This document shows, piece by piece, positions 1 through 7,250 of a DNA stretch of 44,609 bases (the stretch's first letter is position 1; every line of letters begins with the position of its first letter). Origin of the DNA: Alcaligenaceae bacterium (GTDB lineage: Bacteria > Pseudomonadota > Gammaproteobacteria > Burkholderiales > Burkholderiaceae_B); contig CANCMG010000029.1 in the NCBI GenBank assembly GCA_947378965.1, positions 1-44,609 on the forward strand, given 5' to 3'. The notes under the pieces are model-generated. The model made no database searches. It was given only the letters and a program-made list of their open reading frames with translations, and was not told where the DNA came from. Both the position numbers and the translations under genes were made by a program.

Positions 1-10
1 TCTTCATATC

Positions 11-88
11 GAGCCCTCATTACCGTTTGTGGTTGAATTAAGAAACTCCACTTTGGCACTTAGATGCCGTTAGGTAAAGCGAGGGCTC
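11..88. other. Possible structured RNA (three-way junction)
   Basis: The 8-bp arms at 11-18 (GAGCCCTC) and 81-88 (GAGGGCTC) are perfectly complementary, and TTACC (20-24) pairs with GGTAA (73-77). The enclosed sequence can form two short hairpins: GTGG 29-32 with CCAC 48-51, and GGCA 55-58 with TGCC 65-68 (loop CTTAGA). Together these make a three-way junction of about 78 nt. I do not recognise a named riboswitch or sRNA, and the strand is not determined. It may belong to a gene left of the window. Confidence 0.25.
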
Positions 89-172
89 TCTGCTTTTCTG
101 TCACCCTCACTCCCCAGGGGGGAGGGAGGCGTTCATAACATCTCCGTTGATATAGCGGAAATGCTTTTTTTC

Positions 173-184
173 TGAGTATACTCA
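173..184. promoter_or_regulatory. 12-bp perfect palindrome, candidate operator
   Basis: TGAGTATACTCA is a perfect palindrome about 110 bp upstream of the first dioxygenase. A GTATAC core flanked by symmetric bases resembles operators of FadR-type GntR repressors, which often control acid catabolism. The regulator is not in the window, so the assignment is inference. Confidence 0.35.
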
Positions 185-295
185 ACTGATACAAATAAAA
201 AATATTTCTCAGAGACCACTAGCCATACTGGTGGCCTGCGCCAAACCCCGCGCAATGAGTCGCGTTCAATCCGATGCTTTAGCGATAGGACATAT

Positions 296-1168
296 ATGAA
301 ACCCTTTGAAGTGATTCCAGTGACTAACAGTTTTGCAGCAGAAATAAAAGGTTTACGCTTGAAGGGTGGTGTCTCTCAAGTCGACTACGAAGAGGTTGAA
401 CGCGTGTTGGCACAGTACGGCGTATTGGTTGTGCGTAATGACGAGCCCATGAACGATGACGACCAAGAGGCATTGATCAAAAAATTTGGCCCGCCGGTGA
501 TGAGTGTCTTAAAGACAAAGCTCGAACACCAGGGGGGAGAAAAGCGACCGCACTTTTTAGATATCGCGACCGTGGATGCAGAGGGCAAGCCACTTGCAAA
601 AGATAGTTTCGAGCATCTGTATCACATGGGTAACCTGATGTGGCATACCGACGGCACTCAGATTCAGCCGCCGATTCGAATCACGATGCTGTCAGCCAGA
701 GTGCTGCCTCCCAACCCACCAAACACAGAATACGCAGATATGCGCGCTGCTTGGGATGCTCTGTCTGACGCTGATAAAGCGCTCGTCGAAAACTTAAAGG
801 CCGAACATAGTATTTTTTATTCGCGTGCAAAAGTCGGGCTGACCGATTTTCCGGAAGAGGCTGTGAAGCTGCGCCCACCTGTCGCGCACCCGTTGGTTCG
901 AACTCACAAAGTGACGGGCAGAAAGTCGCTGTACCTTGCCTCGCATGCATCGCATATTATTGGGTGGGATCAAGCGAAGGGTCGGGACTTGCTTGATCGA
1001 TTAACAGAACACGCGACGCAACGACAATTTGTGTATCCGCATCAGTGGAAAACCGGCGATATGGTGATCTGGGACGACAGCTTCACAATGCACCGTGCGA
1101 CACCTTACGACGCACCTCACGCCAGAAAAATGCGCTGGAGCGGTGCCCAAGAGTTGCACCCTGTCTAA
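296..1168 (+). CDS. TauD/TfdA family Fe(II)/2-oxoglutarate dioxygenase
   Basis: A 290-aa cytoplasmic enzyme of the TauD/TfdA family, which hydroxylates a substrate next to a leaving group using O2, Fe(II) and 2-oxoglutarate. The iron ligands are visible as H117-x-D119 in LMWHTDG and the distal H266 in FTMHRATP. The 2-oxoglutarate arginine is probably R277 or R280. Length is normal for the family. The ATG follows AGGA with a 6-nt spacer. It is the first gene of a four-gene plus-strand group, and the third gene (2596-3453) is a clear paralogue with the same WHTDG and TMHR motifs. The substrate cannot be read from sequence. Relatives act on sulfonates, sulfate esters and aryloxyalkanoates. Confidence 0.92.
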   Translation: MKPFEVIPVTNSFAAEIKGLRLKGGVSQVDYEEVERVLAQYGVLVVRNDEPMNDDDQEALIKKFGPPVMSVLKTKLEHQGGEKRPHFLDIATVDAEGKPLAKDSFEHLYHMGNLMWHTDGTQIQPPIRITMLSARVLPPNPPNTEYADMRAAWDALSDADKALVENLKAEHSIFYSRAKVGLTDFPEEAVKLRPPVAHPLVRTHKVTGRKSLYLASHASHIIGWDQAKGRDLLDRLTEHATQRQFVYPHQWKTGDMVIWDDSFTMHRATPYDAPHARKMRWSGAQELHPV

Positions 1169-1262
1169 AAAATTAAAATGATTCGTTGCGAACCGACAGC
1201 TGTGAACTGCGGTTTCGCAGACGAACACGCGCTAGGCACAAACGGCTGTTCAAAGGATGACA

Positions 1263-2447
1263 ATGAGCTTTAACCCTCAAGATGCTTACACGATTGCAGA
1301 TCTGCGTGCGGTTGCAAAAGATATTTTGCCCAAAGGCTTATTCGAATTTGTTGATCGTGGCACCGAAGATGAACTTGCGCTCAAGCGCAATCGCAAGGGT
1401 TTCGAAAGAATTTGCGTACGCCCTAAGGTGCTCGTCGATGTCTCTAAACGATCGATACAAACGACGATGGCTGGTCAAAGTACTTCAATGCCGTTGGCCG
1501 TTGCACCAACGGGCGCTGCGGGTCTTTTATCGTTTGACGGTGAAATCTCAATCGCACGCGCCGCGGCGAAGTTAGGTATACCGTTTACGCTCTCAACCGC
1601 GTCGATCACCTCAATGGAGCGCGTGGCGGCAGAAGCGGGTGGGAGACTCTGGTTTCAGTTGTATATGTGGCCTGATCGCGAGGTGTCGTATCAACTGATT
1701 GATCGAGTCAAAGCGGCTGGCTATGAAGCATTGCTGGTGACTGTTGATACCGCGGTTTCACCCAACCGAGAATACAACCGTCGCAATGGTTTCACCTTGC
1801 CGATGCAGATCAACAGTAAAAACATGTTTGATGTCGCTCGTCACCCAACCTGGTTTTTATCCGTGTTTTTAAAGTACTTGTTGCGTTCGGGTATCCCAGC
1901 GCTTGAAAACTATCCGGATCAGTACCGTCAAAAGTTGATGCAGCGTAAACCAGGTCAGCAGGTCAGTTTGCCTAAAAGTGACTCGCTCAATTGGGACGAC
2001 TTAAAAGAGTTGCGTAAGCGCTGGAAAGGTAGCCTGATGGTTAAAGGCGTTTTGCATCCTGATGATGCCCAACGTGCGCTTGAGTGTGGTGCCGACGCGA
2101 TTGTGGTCTCGAACCACGGTGGTCGAAATCTGGACATCGCGATTGCTCCGATCGATGCGCTTCCTGCGATCGTCGAGCGCGTCAATGGCCGTGTGGATGT
2201 CCTGTTGGATAGCGGCGTTCGGCGTGGCAGCGATATCTTCAAGGCGCTGGCACTCGGGGCGAAAGGTGTGTTTGCTGGCCGTGCGCCTCTTTGGGGGGTC
2301 ACAGCGGCCGGAGAAGAGGGCGCGTTTCGTGCGCTTGATATTTTGCGCGAAGAATTAGATCGCGTGATGGCTTTTTCGGGCTGCCCGTCGCTGAGCGACA
2401 TTGATCGTTCGCTGCTTTGGTTTGATCACTCGTCAGCGTCGGAGTAA
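1263..2447 (+). CDS. FMN-dependent alpha-hydroxy-acid oxidase/dehydrogenase
   Basis: A protein of about 394 aa of the lactate/mandelate/glycolate oxidoreductase family, which oxidises L-2-hydroxy acids to 2-oxo acids on an FMN-bearing TIM barrel. The signature SNHGGRNLD contains the catalytic His (287 counting from the upstream ATG at 1257). Asn replaces the more usual Gln after the Arg. The FMN-contact segment QLYMWPDRE (from about 134) and the core Lys (about 263) are present. The ATG at 1263 lies 6 nt after AAGGA and is preferred; the ATG at 1257 is in frame but too close to that site. Placed between two paralogous dioxygenases, it may process a hydroxy acid released by one of them (inference). 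Its last codons are copied in the repeat that follows. Confidence 0.93.
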   Translation: MSFNPQDAYTIADLRAVAKDILPKGLFEFVDRGTEDELALKRNRKGFERICVRPKVLVDVSKRSIQTTMAGQSTSMPLAVAPTGAAGLLSFDGEISIARAAAKLGIPFTLSTASITSMERVAAEAGGRLWFQLYMWPDREVSYQLIDRVKAAGYEALLVTVDTAVSPNREYNRRNGFTLPMQINSKNMFDVARHPTWFLSVFLKYLLRSGIPALENYPDQYRQKLMQRKPGQQVSLPKSDSLNWDDLKELRKRWKGSLMVKGVLHPDDAQRALECGADAIVVSNHGGRNLDIAIAPIDALPAIVERVNGRVDVLLDSGVRRGSDIFKALALGAKGVFAGRAPLWGVTAAGEEGAFRALDILREELDRVMAFSGCPSLSDIDRSLLWFDHSSASE

Positions 2448-2595
2448 GGCCGGCTGTTCGCTTTTTTAGAAAATAGGAAAAACCGGTATTTGGTTGGGAC
2501 TTTCTTGATCATCAACGTAATGCCGGCTGTTCGCTTTTTAGAAAAAAAGTCAAACCTGTATTGAGTTAGGTCTTTCGTCAACGTCGGAGTCACGG
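2431..2595. repeat. Degenerate 73-bp tandem duplication at a gene junction
   Basis: The block starting GCCGGCTGTTCGC occurs at 2449 and again at 2522, a 73-bp offset. Each copy is followed by TTAGAAAA-type sequence. The final codons and stop region of the oxidase (CGTCAGCGTCGGAGT, 2431-2445) recur as CGTCAACGTCGGAGT at 2576-2590, just before the next start codon. The GGAG in that last copy (2586-2589) is the apparent Shine-Dalgarno of the second dioxygenase. Confidence 0.8.
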
Positions 2596-3453
2596 ATGTC
2601 ATTAGCGTTTCAGCAAGAAGGAAAAACGTTTGTTGCGTCAGTCACTGGGCTTGATCTGCGTACGTCGATCGGACAGCAAGATGCCGAAGTGCTCGAACAG
2701 GCCTTGGCCAAGTACGGGTTATTGATCTTACGTAATCAGCAAATAGGTGATGATCAACAACAGGCGTTTATCGAGAAATTTGGTCCACCTGTTGTGACCA
2801 CGCTTAAAGAGCTTGCAACGGGACATCCTCATTTTTACGACATCGCGACAGTCGATTCAGACGGACAACCGATTCCTGCTGATAGCGTGCGAGGCATGTA
2901 CCTGCTAGGCAATTTGCTTTGGCATACCGATGGCTCTCAAAATCAGCCCCCCATACGGTTGACGGCGTTGCACGCACGCGTGTTGCCTCCTAACCCACCC
3001 AGAACAGAATATGCCGATATGTGTGCCGCCTGGGATGCCTTGCCGAAACAACGTCAAATCGAACTAGAAGGGTTGATGGTTGAGCACAGTATTTATTGGT
3101 CTCGTCAAAAGATGGGCCTAAATATGAGTGACTTTAGTGCAGAGACTTTAGCGACGCGTCCGGCGGTTGTTCATCCTTTGGTACGTCAACATCCGATTTC
3201 GGGACGAAAATCTTTATACCTGGCTTCGCACGCTTCACATGTGATCGACTGGCCTTTAGAAAAAGGCCGAGCCTTGATTGAGGAGCTCACCGCGCATGCC
3301 ACGCAGCCTGAGTTTGTCTATCACCTTGAGTGGGGCGCGAATGATCTAGCGATCTGGGATGACCGTTGGACCATGCATCGTTCGACGCCGTACACCGATT
3401 CATATCCAAGAGTGATGCGCTGGTGTGCTGTGCGAGAGCTGCATAACGTATAA
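2596..3453 (+). CDS. TauD/TfdA family Fe(II)/2-oxoglutarate dioxygenase (second copy)
   Basis: A 285-aa paralogue of the dioxygenase at 296-1168. Motifs line up along the whole length: H110-x-D112 in LLWHTDGSQ, the PPNPPRTEYADM segment and the distal H261 in TMHRSTPY. Candidate 2-oxoglutarate arginines are R272 and R275. The ATG is 6 nt after GGAG, and that ribosome binding site lies in a duplicated copy of the preceding gene's 3' end. Keeping two diverged copies suggests different substrates or steps rather than simple redundancy (inference). The adjacent Bug-1 receptor probably imports a related acid. Confidence 0.92.
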   Translation: MSLAFQQEGKTFVASVTGLDLRTSIGQQDAEVLEQALAKYGLLILRNQQIGDDQQQAFIEKFGPPVVTTLKELATGHPHFYDIATVDSDGQPIPADSVRGMYLLGNLLWHTDGSQNQPPIRLTALHARVLPPNPPRTEYADMCAAWDALPKQRQIELEGLMVEHSIYWSRQKMGLNMSDFSAETLATRPAVVHPLVRQHPISGRKSLYLASHASHVIDWPLEKGRALIEELTAHATQPEFVYHLEWGANDLAIWDDRWTMHRSTPYTDSYPRVMRWCAVRELHNV

Positions 3454-3550
3454 CGTTGGTATTGTTTGTTAGTGTGTGGTTAGAAAAAGTCATCACGCAA
3501 AACGCTGGTGTTGTTTTTATGGATAGAACGATGAATCAGAAAAAAAAGAC
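3452..3550. repeat. Degenerate ~49-bp duplication at the tauD-like/Bug-1 junction
   Basis: AACGTTGGTATTGTTTGTTA (3452) recurs as AACGCTGGTGTTGTTTTTA (3501), a 49-bp offset. The following stretches TTAGAAAAAGTC (about 3480) and AGAAAAAAAAGAC (about 3539) also correspond. The first copy begins at the stop codon of the second dioxygenase, and the second spans the Bug-1 start. The AGAAAAAAA-GTCAAACCTG sequence at about 2540 is also very similar to the Bug-1 5' end at about 3539. Confidence 0.45.
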
Positions 3551-4511
3551 AAACCTGCTTGGTCGCTGCTTGAGCACACTCGCGCTGACTGTTGGACTGA
3601 CGGTCGCCTGCAGTGCTCAGACTTTTCCGACTAAGCCAATCCGCTTGCTTGTGCCGTCACCCGGGGCGACTGAAGTCATCTGTCGCCAACTTGCCGACAA
3701 AATGCAAGTGTCGCTCGGTCAGTCTGTGATCGTCGAAACCAAGCCAGGCGCAGGTACCACCGTGGCGTCTAACTATGTCGCGAATGCTGCGCCAGATGGC
3801 TACACGCTCTTGTGCGTGATCTCGGCGTTTTTAACTGCGCCTTATTACTTCACTGAATCTCGCTATCAGCCCTTAAAGGATTTTGCGCCGGTCGCCTTAG
3901 TCGTTAAGGTGGCTCATGTTCTGTTAATCCGTGATGATTTGCCCATCAAGAGCATCAAAGAGTTAATTCAATACGCGCAAGCAAATCCTAATAAACTGAC
4001 GTTTGGTTCGTCAGGAGTCGGTACATCGAATTATCTGGGGGCAGCGTTGTTTCAGAATATGGCGAAGGTCAGAATGACTAACGTGCCATACAAGGGCGGG
4101 GCTCCTGCGCTGCAAGATTTAGTGGGTGGGCGAATCGACTTATTGTTCGATGTCCCGCAGGCTGGAGTCGCGTTTATTCAAAGCGGCCGACTGCGTGCGC
4201 TAGGGATTACAACAGATACGCGTTTGAAGGCATTTCCAGACTGGCCAACAATTGAAGAGGCTGGTGTCCCAGGTTATGCCTCGTTTCCTTGGGCTGGGGT
4301 GATTGCGCCGGCAAAAACACCGGACGCCGTTGTGAAGCGACTGAATCAATCAGTCAACGACGCTTTACAGGCGCCTGATTTAATCGAACGATTCACTGGC
4401 ATGGGCTTGAATATTGCGGGTGGTACCCCTGAAAGCTTCAGAGACTTTATGGAGTCAGAAAGCAAAAAATGGAATCCCATCATCGAGACTTTACAAAAAC
4501 AGGGGTTATAA
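3519..4511 (+). CDS. Bug/TctC-family solute-binding protein (Bug-1), atypical
   Basis: A periplasmic receptor of about 330 aa of the Bug (TctC-like) family, which binds carboxylates and related small acids between two lobes. An N-terminal signal peptide ends near ACSAQT. The family's AAPDGYTLL and NVPYKGG segments are clear. The reading frame opens at a TTG at 3456, but the ATGs at 3519 or 3531 give a normal signal peptide and are preferred. The first ligand loop is odd: the usual P-x-x-GG-x-x-D-x-x-AR is reduced to VPSPGATEVICR, so the Gly pair is shortened and Glu replaces Asp. It ends the plus-strand group, directly before a strong terminator. No TctA/TctB partner is nearby. Confidence 0.88.
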   Translation: MDRTMNQKKKTNLLGRCLSTLALTVGLTVACSAQTFPTKPIRLLVPSPGATEVICRQLADKMQVSLGQSVIVETKPGAGTTVASNYVANAAPDGYTLLCVISAFLTAPYYFTESRYQPLKDFAPVALVVKVAHVLLIRDDLPIKSIKELIQYAQANPNKLTFGSSGVGTSNYLGAALFQNMAKVRMTNVPYKGGAPALQDLVGGRIDLLFDVPQAGVAFIQSGRLRALGITTDTRLKAFPDWPTIEEAGVPGYASFPWAGVIAPAKTPDAVVKRLNQSVNDALQAPDLIERFTGMGLNIAGGTPESFRDFMESESKKWNPIIETLQKQGL

Positions 4512-4552
4512 AAAATGGGCTAATAGTCAGTTGACTCTTAGCCCATTTTTTG
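4510..4552 (+). terminator. Strong intrinsic terminator after Bug-1
   Basis: The stem AAAAAATGGGCTAA (from 4510) pairs with TTAGCCCATTTTTT (4539-4552). The loop region contains a second nested pair, AGTCA with TGACT, so the hairpin is long. The 3' T run and the 5' A run make it usable in both directions, and it overlaps the Bug-1 stop codon. Confidence 0.9.
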
Positions 4553-4638
4553 TTTACCAAGCGAGCCTGTGAGGCAGCTGCTTTAAATTGATCGATGGCG
4601 TCTTTCAAATGACGTTTTCGACGTTAAACGATCGTATC

Positions 4639-4788
4639 TTTAGGATCGCGTTGTCGAAGTACTCGAGCGCGTCTTCAAGTTGATCAACCGGTATTCAAGA
4701 CACGCTATGCGATTTTAGGATCGGGCTGTCGAAGTACTCGAGCGCGTCTTCAAGTTCATCAACCAGTCTTCAAGACACGCTATGCGAT
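4639..4788. repeat. 75-bp tandem duplication copying the 3' end of the FAH gene
   Basis: Two near-identical copies, 4639-4713 and 4714-4788, with matches such as TGTCGAAGTACTCGAGCGCG at a 75-bp offset. The right copy contains the stop codon (4780-4782, minus strand) and last codons of the FAH-family gene, so the left copy carries a duplicate stop codon (4705-4707). A few substitutions show it is not brand new. Confidence 0.88.
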
Positions 4789-5712
4789 GTAGGTTTCGAG
4801 TACGCCGATTTGAGCGACCTCGGCCCGTACAACATCTCCAGATTGCAGGTAAAAGGCCATCGGATCTGGACGACCGATGGCAACCCCTTCGGGTGACCCC
4901 ACCGTAATTAAATCGCCTCGATCTAACCCCAACCTTGACCAATGCGACACCAATGCTGGAAACGAAAAAATTAAATCGGTGCAGCTTGCTTCTTGGCGTA
5001 CTTCACCATTGACGGTTAGCTTGACTGTCAACTGAGATGGATCTGGGACCTCATCGGCAGTCAGAATCCATGGCCCGAGTGGCCCGAGCTCTGGATAATT
5101 TTTACCCAGCAGAATCGATTGATTTGCCATTTCTTTGCGCTGCATTTCGCGCGCAGATAAGTCGTTCAAAATGGTGTAACCAAAAATCGCTTTCAGACCA
5201 TCTTCTTCATTCACATTCGTGGCGGCCGAACCGATCACCGCGGTCGCCTCAACTTCATAATCAAACCATTGGCAGTCCTCGGGTCGACGCACGGTTGAGC
5301 GTGTCGCCACCATGCTGCTCGCGAGTTTGATGAAACCCATCGGAATCTCACTATGCAGTTTTGCACCCTGTTTGGTCCAGTACTCAAGTGTTTCAGCACG
5401 GTGTGCGGCGAAGTTTCGGCCGCCCGCGATGCAGTTACGTACGTTCAGAGGGATCATCCACGGCGTCGTCGCTTCAGCCATCCATAAATCTGAGCCTCCT
5501 TGACGAGCCGCCCATTCAATAATTTGATAACCCTCTTGCAAAGCACGCGCGCCCGCCGCCATAAAGGCATCCATCGTGACCGGAAACTGTGAATACTGCG
5601 CGTGCGCCTGGGCGGCCGCTTGTAAGTCAAGAACTTTAAGTGCGTCGCCGTGATTGACCGCAACGCCGAGTCGTTCAATGCCATTGGTACCGCGATAACG
5701 TCCGATTTTCAT
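4780..5712 (-). CDS. Fumarylacetoacetate hydrolase (FAH) family protein
   Basis: A 310-aa cytoplasmic enzyme of the FAH fold. The family includes fumarylpyruvate and acylpyruvate hydrolases, oxaloacetate decarboxylases and 2-hydroxyhepta-dienoate isomerases. The divalent-metal ligands are visible as E153-x-E155 (DYEVEATAVIG) and D184 (ILNDLSARE). The substrate-loop segments RNCIAGGRNFAAH (about 92-104) and VGSPEGVAIGRPDP (about 271-284) are also present. It is the last gene of the minus-strand series, after the secreted hydrolase. Family members cleave C-C bonds in beta-diketo acids, but the substrate here is unknown. Its 3' end is tandemly duplicated. Confidence 0.9.
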   Translation of the reverse strand: MKIGRYRGTNGIERLGVAVNHGDALKVLDLQAAAQAHAQYSQFPVTMDAFMAAGARALQEGYQIIEWAARQGGSDLWMAEATTPWMIPLNVRNCIAGGRNFAAHRAETLEYWTKQGAKLHSEIPMGFIKLASSMVATRSTVRRPEDCQWFDYEVEATAVIGSAATNVNEEDGLKAIFGYTILNDLSAREMQRKEMANQSILLGKNYPELGPLGPWILTADEVPDPSQLTVKLTVNGEVRQEASCTDLIFSFPALVSHWSRLGLDRGDLITVGSPEGVAIGRPDPMAFYLQSGDVVRAEVAQIGVLETYIA

Positions 5713-5803
5713 GATGTTTTAGCCTGTTCAATACCGATTCGTATCGATGTTAATTGAGTGAGTGGTTTTTTGCCTGGATCTTACCTTTGACCGCATGTCC
5801 TAA

Positions 5804-6997
5804 CTATCGAGGGCAGAAATCCTCTCTACTAAAGGCGCGTGGAAATTGCGGGCCACTCATCCCCGCACGCCCGTCTTCAAGGCGCTTAAACAACGCGTGT
5901 ACTTCGGCGGTAAACATCGCTTGCGTTCTTGTCGTAAAGGCTCCTCGATGACCACCGATATCATCTAAATCTACAAGCTTCGCCTGAGGAATATATTTAG
6001 TGGCCTCAAGTATGCCCCCTTCACGAGGGGGGTGAAGTTGATCCTGACAATTAGGAAACAAAATCACACGGGCTCGCACTGCGCGTGCAGCTGCTTTTAG
6101 GTCGCCCTTGAAGTTGGCGGTCTGGCTGATGTCATGACTATCGATTGCCCAACTACGATAGATCCAGTCGCGCGCGTCGATAGCTGCTGACAGACGTTTG
6201 ACATCCGAATTAAACATTGCGCGGACCTGATCAGCCGTTTCATACAGTGCATCGTAGCCTGCAGGTGATACACCGAAAGCGCTTTGTATTTGCAGTCCGA
6301 TCGCAATACCGTTTTTCGGTCCGTCACCTTTTGCGTAATCGCCGTTGCTCCACTTAGGATCGCTCATCACCACTTGACGCACGCTTTCCCAAATAAAATT
6401 ACCTTGGCGATTAGCATGTGCCATCGGCACCATCGGAAAGGCCGCGTCCATAAAGTCTGGATAGCTGACAATCCATTGAAGAGTTTCGATTCCGCCCATT
6501 GAAATCCCTCCCACCGCCACAAGATGTTTGATTCCTAAGCACTCAGTTAGCATACGATGCTCAGCGTTCACCATGTCGCGAATATTGAAGCGCGGAAACT
6601 TCATATTTAAACCTGAGCGCGTAGCCGAAGTCGTTGCATTCGGATCAACAGAGGCAACTCCTAGTGTGTCAGGTTGAATGACAAAATAGCGATCACTATC
6701 AAAGGCATTTCCAGAGCCTGTCCAGATCGTTTGACTATTGCGGTTACCTTGCAGGCCGTGCAGCGATAAGATTGCATTGCTTTTCTTTTCGTTGAGTGAC
6801 CCAAAGGTGATGTAAGACATCTTGAAGTCTGGAATGCTTTCGCCGCTTTCAAGATGCAAAGTGCCTAACGAGCAGCTTTGAACCGCCGACGGAGTTGGCG
6901 CGGCAGAAGTTTGCGCATCACTTGGTGAAGATGCTAAGCCAATGATGAATGATAAGGCGGCAAAACTGCTTTTAAGAAATGGATTGCGTAGAAACAT
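5804..6997 (-). CDS. Secreted alpha/beta hydrolase, homoserine-acetyltransferase-like
   Basis: A 397-aa alpha/beta-hydrolase of the MetX-like group. An N-terminal signal peptide (about 28 residues, ending SPSDAQ) predicts periplasmic export, which argues against a role in methionine synthesis. The nucleophile elbow is GGISMGG with S166, and a plausible triad is completed by D319 (FPNCQDQ) and H350 (DIGGHRGAF). The oxyanion segment LSLHGLQGN lies at about 78-86. Signal-peptide-bearing proteins of this group are usually annotated as alpha/beta hydrolases acting on esters or amides. It lies between a broken TPP-enzyme fragment and the FAH gene in the same orientation. Confidence 0.88.
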   Translation of the reverse strand: MFLRNPFLKSSFAALSFIIGLASSPSDAQTSAAPTPSAVQSCSLGTLHLESGESIPDFKMSYITFGSLNEKKSNAILSLHGLQGNRNSQTIWTGSGNAFDSDRYFVIQPDTLGVASVDPNATTSATRSGLNMKFPRFNIRDMVNAEHRMLTECLGIKHLVAVGGISMGGIETLQWIVSYPDFMDAAFPMVPMAHANRQGNFIWESVRQVVMSDPKWSNGDYAKGDGPKNGIAIGLQIQSAFGVSPAGYDALYETADQVRAMFNSDVKRLSAAIDARDWIYRSWAIDSHDISQTANFKGDLKAAARAVRARVILFPNCQDQLHPPREGGILEATKYIPQAKLVDLDDIGGHRGAFTTRTQAMFTAEVHALFKRLEDGRAGMSGPQFPRAFSREDFCPR

Positions 6998-7021
6998 GTT
7001 GAGCCTTTTTGCTTTTAGTTG

Positions 7022-7231
7022 TTATGAAAATTTAAGTTTCAATGAATAGCTATCAGTCGCATACGTTGCCGGAGACTGCACGGTTTGAGTGTGTAAGGCA
7101 ATCACCCAGGTCTGTTTTGTGTTGTCTGCTCGTGGCACGACGTGGCCGCCGGTCACGCCAAACGCGGTGTCTACGCCGCCGTCTCGCAGTGTTCGGATGA
7201 TCGAACGGGCACACGACCAGTTTTCAGTCAT
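7022..7231 (-). pseudogene. Truncated TPP-dependent enzyme N-terminus
   Basis: A 69-codon minus-strand frame whose first ~29 residues (ending TLRDGGVDTAFGVTGG) match the start of the TPP-binding N-terminal domain of acetolactate-synthase-like enzymes. In intact relatives this leads into a domain within a protein of over 500 residues. Here homology stops abruptly, and the remaining ~40 residues (with WVIALHTQTVQ and a YSLKLKF tail) do not continue the fold. The best explanation is a deletion that removed almost the whole gene and joined its first codons to unrelated sequence. It lies between Bug-2 and the secreted hydrolase in the same orientation. It might be translated but should have no TPP activity. 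Confidence 0.6.
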
Positions 7232-7250
7232 GGGTCAGCCTCTCAGAGTT

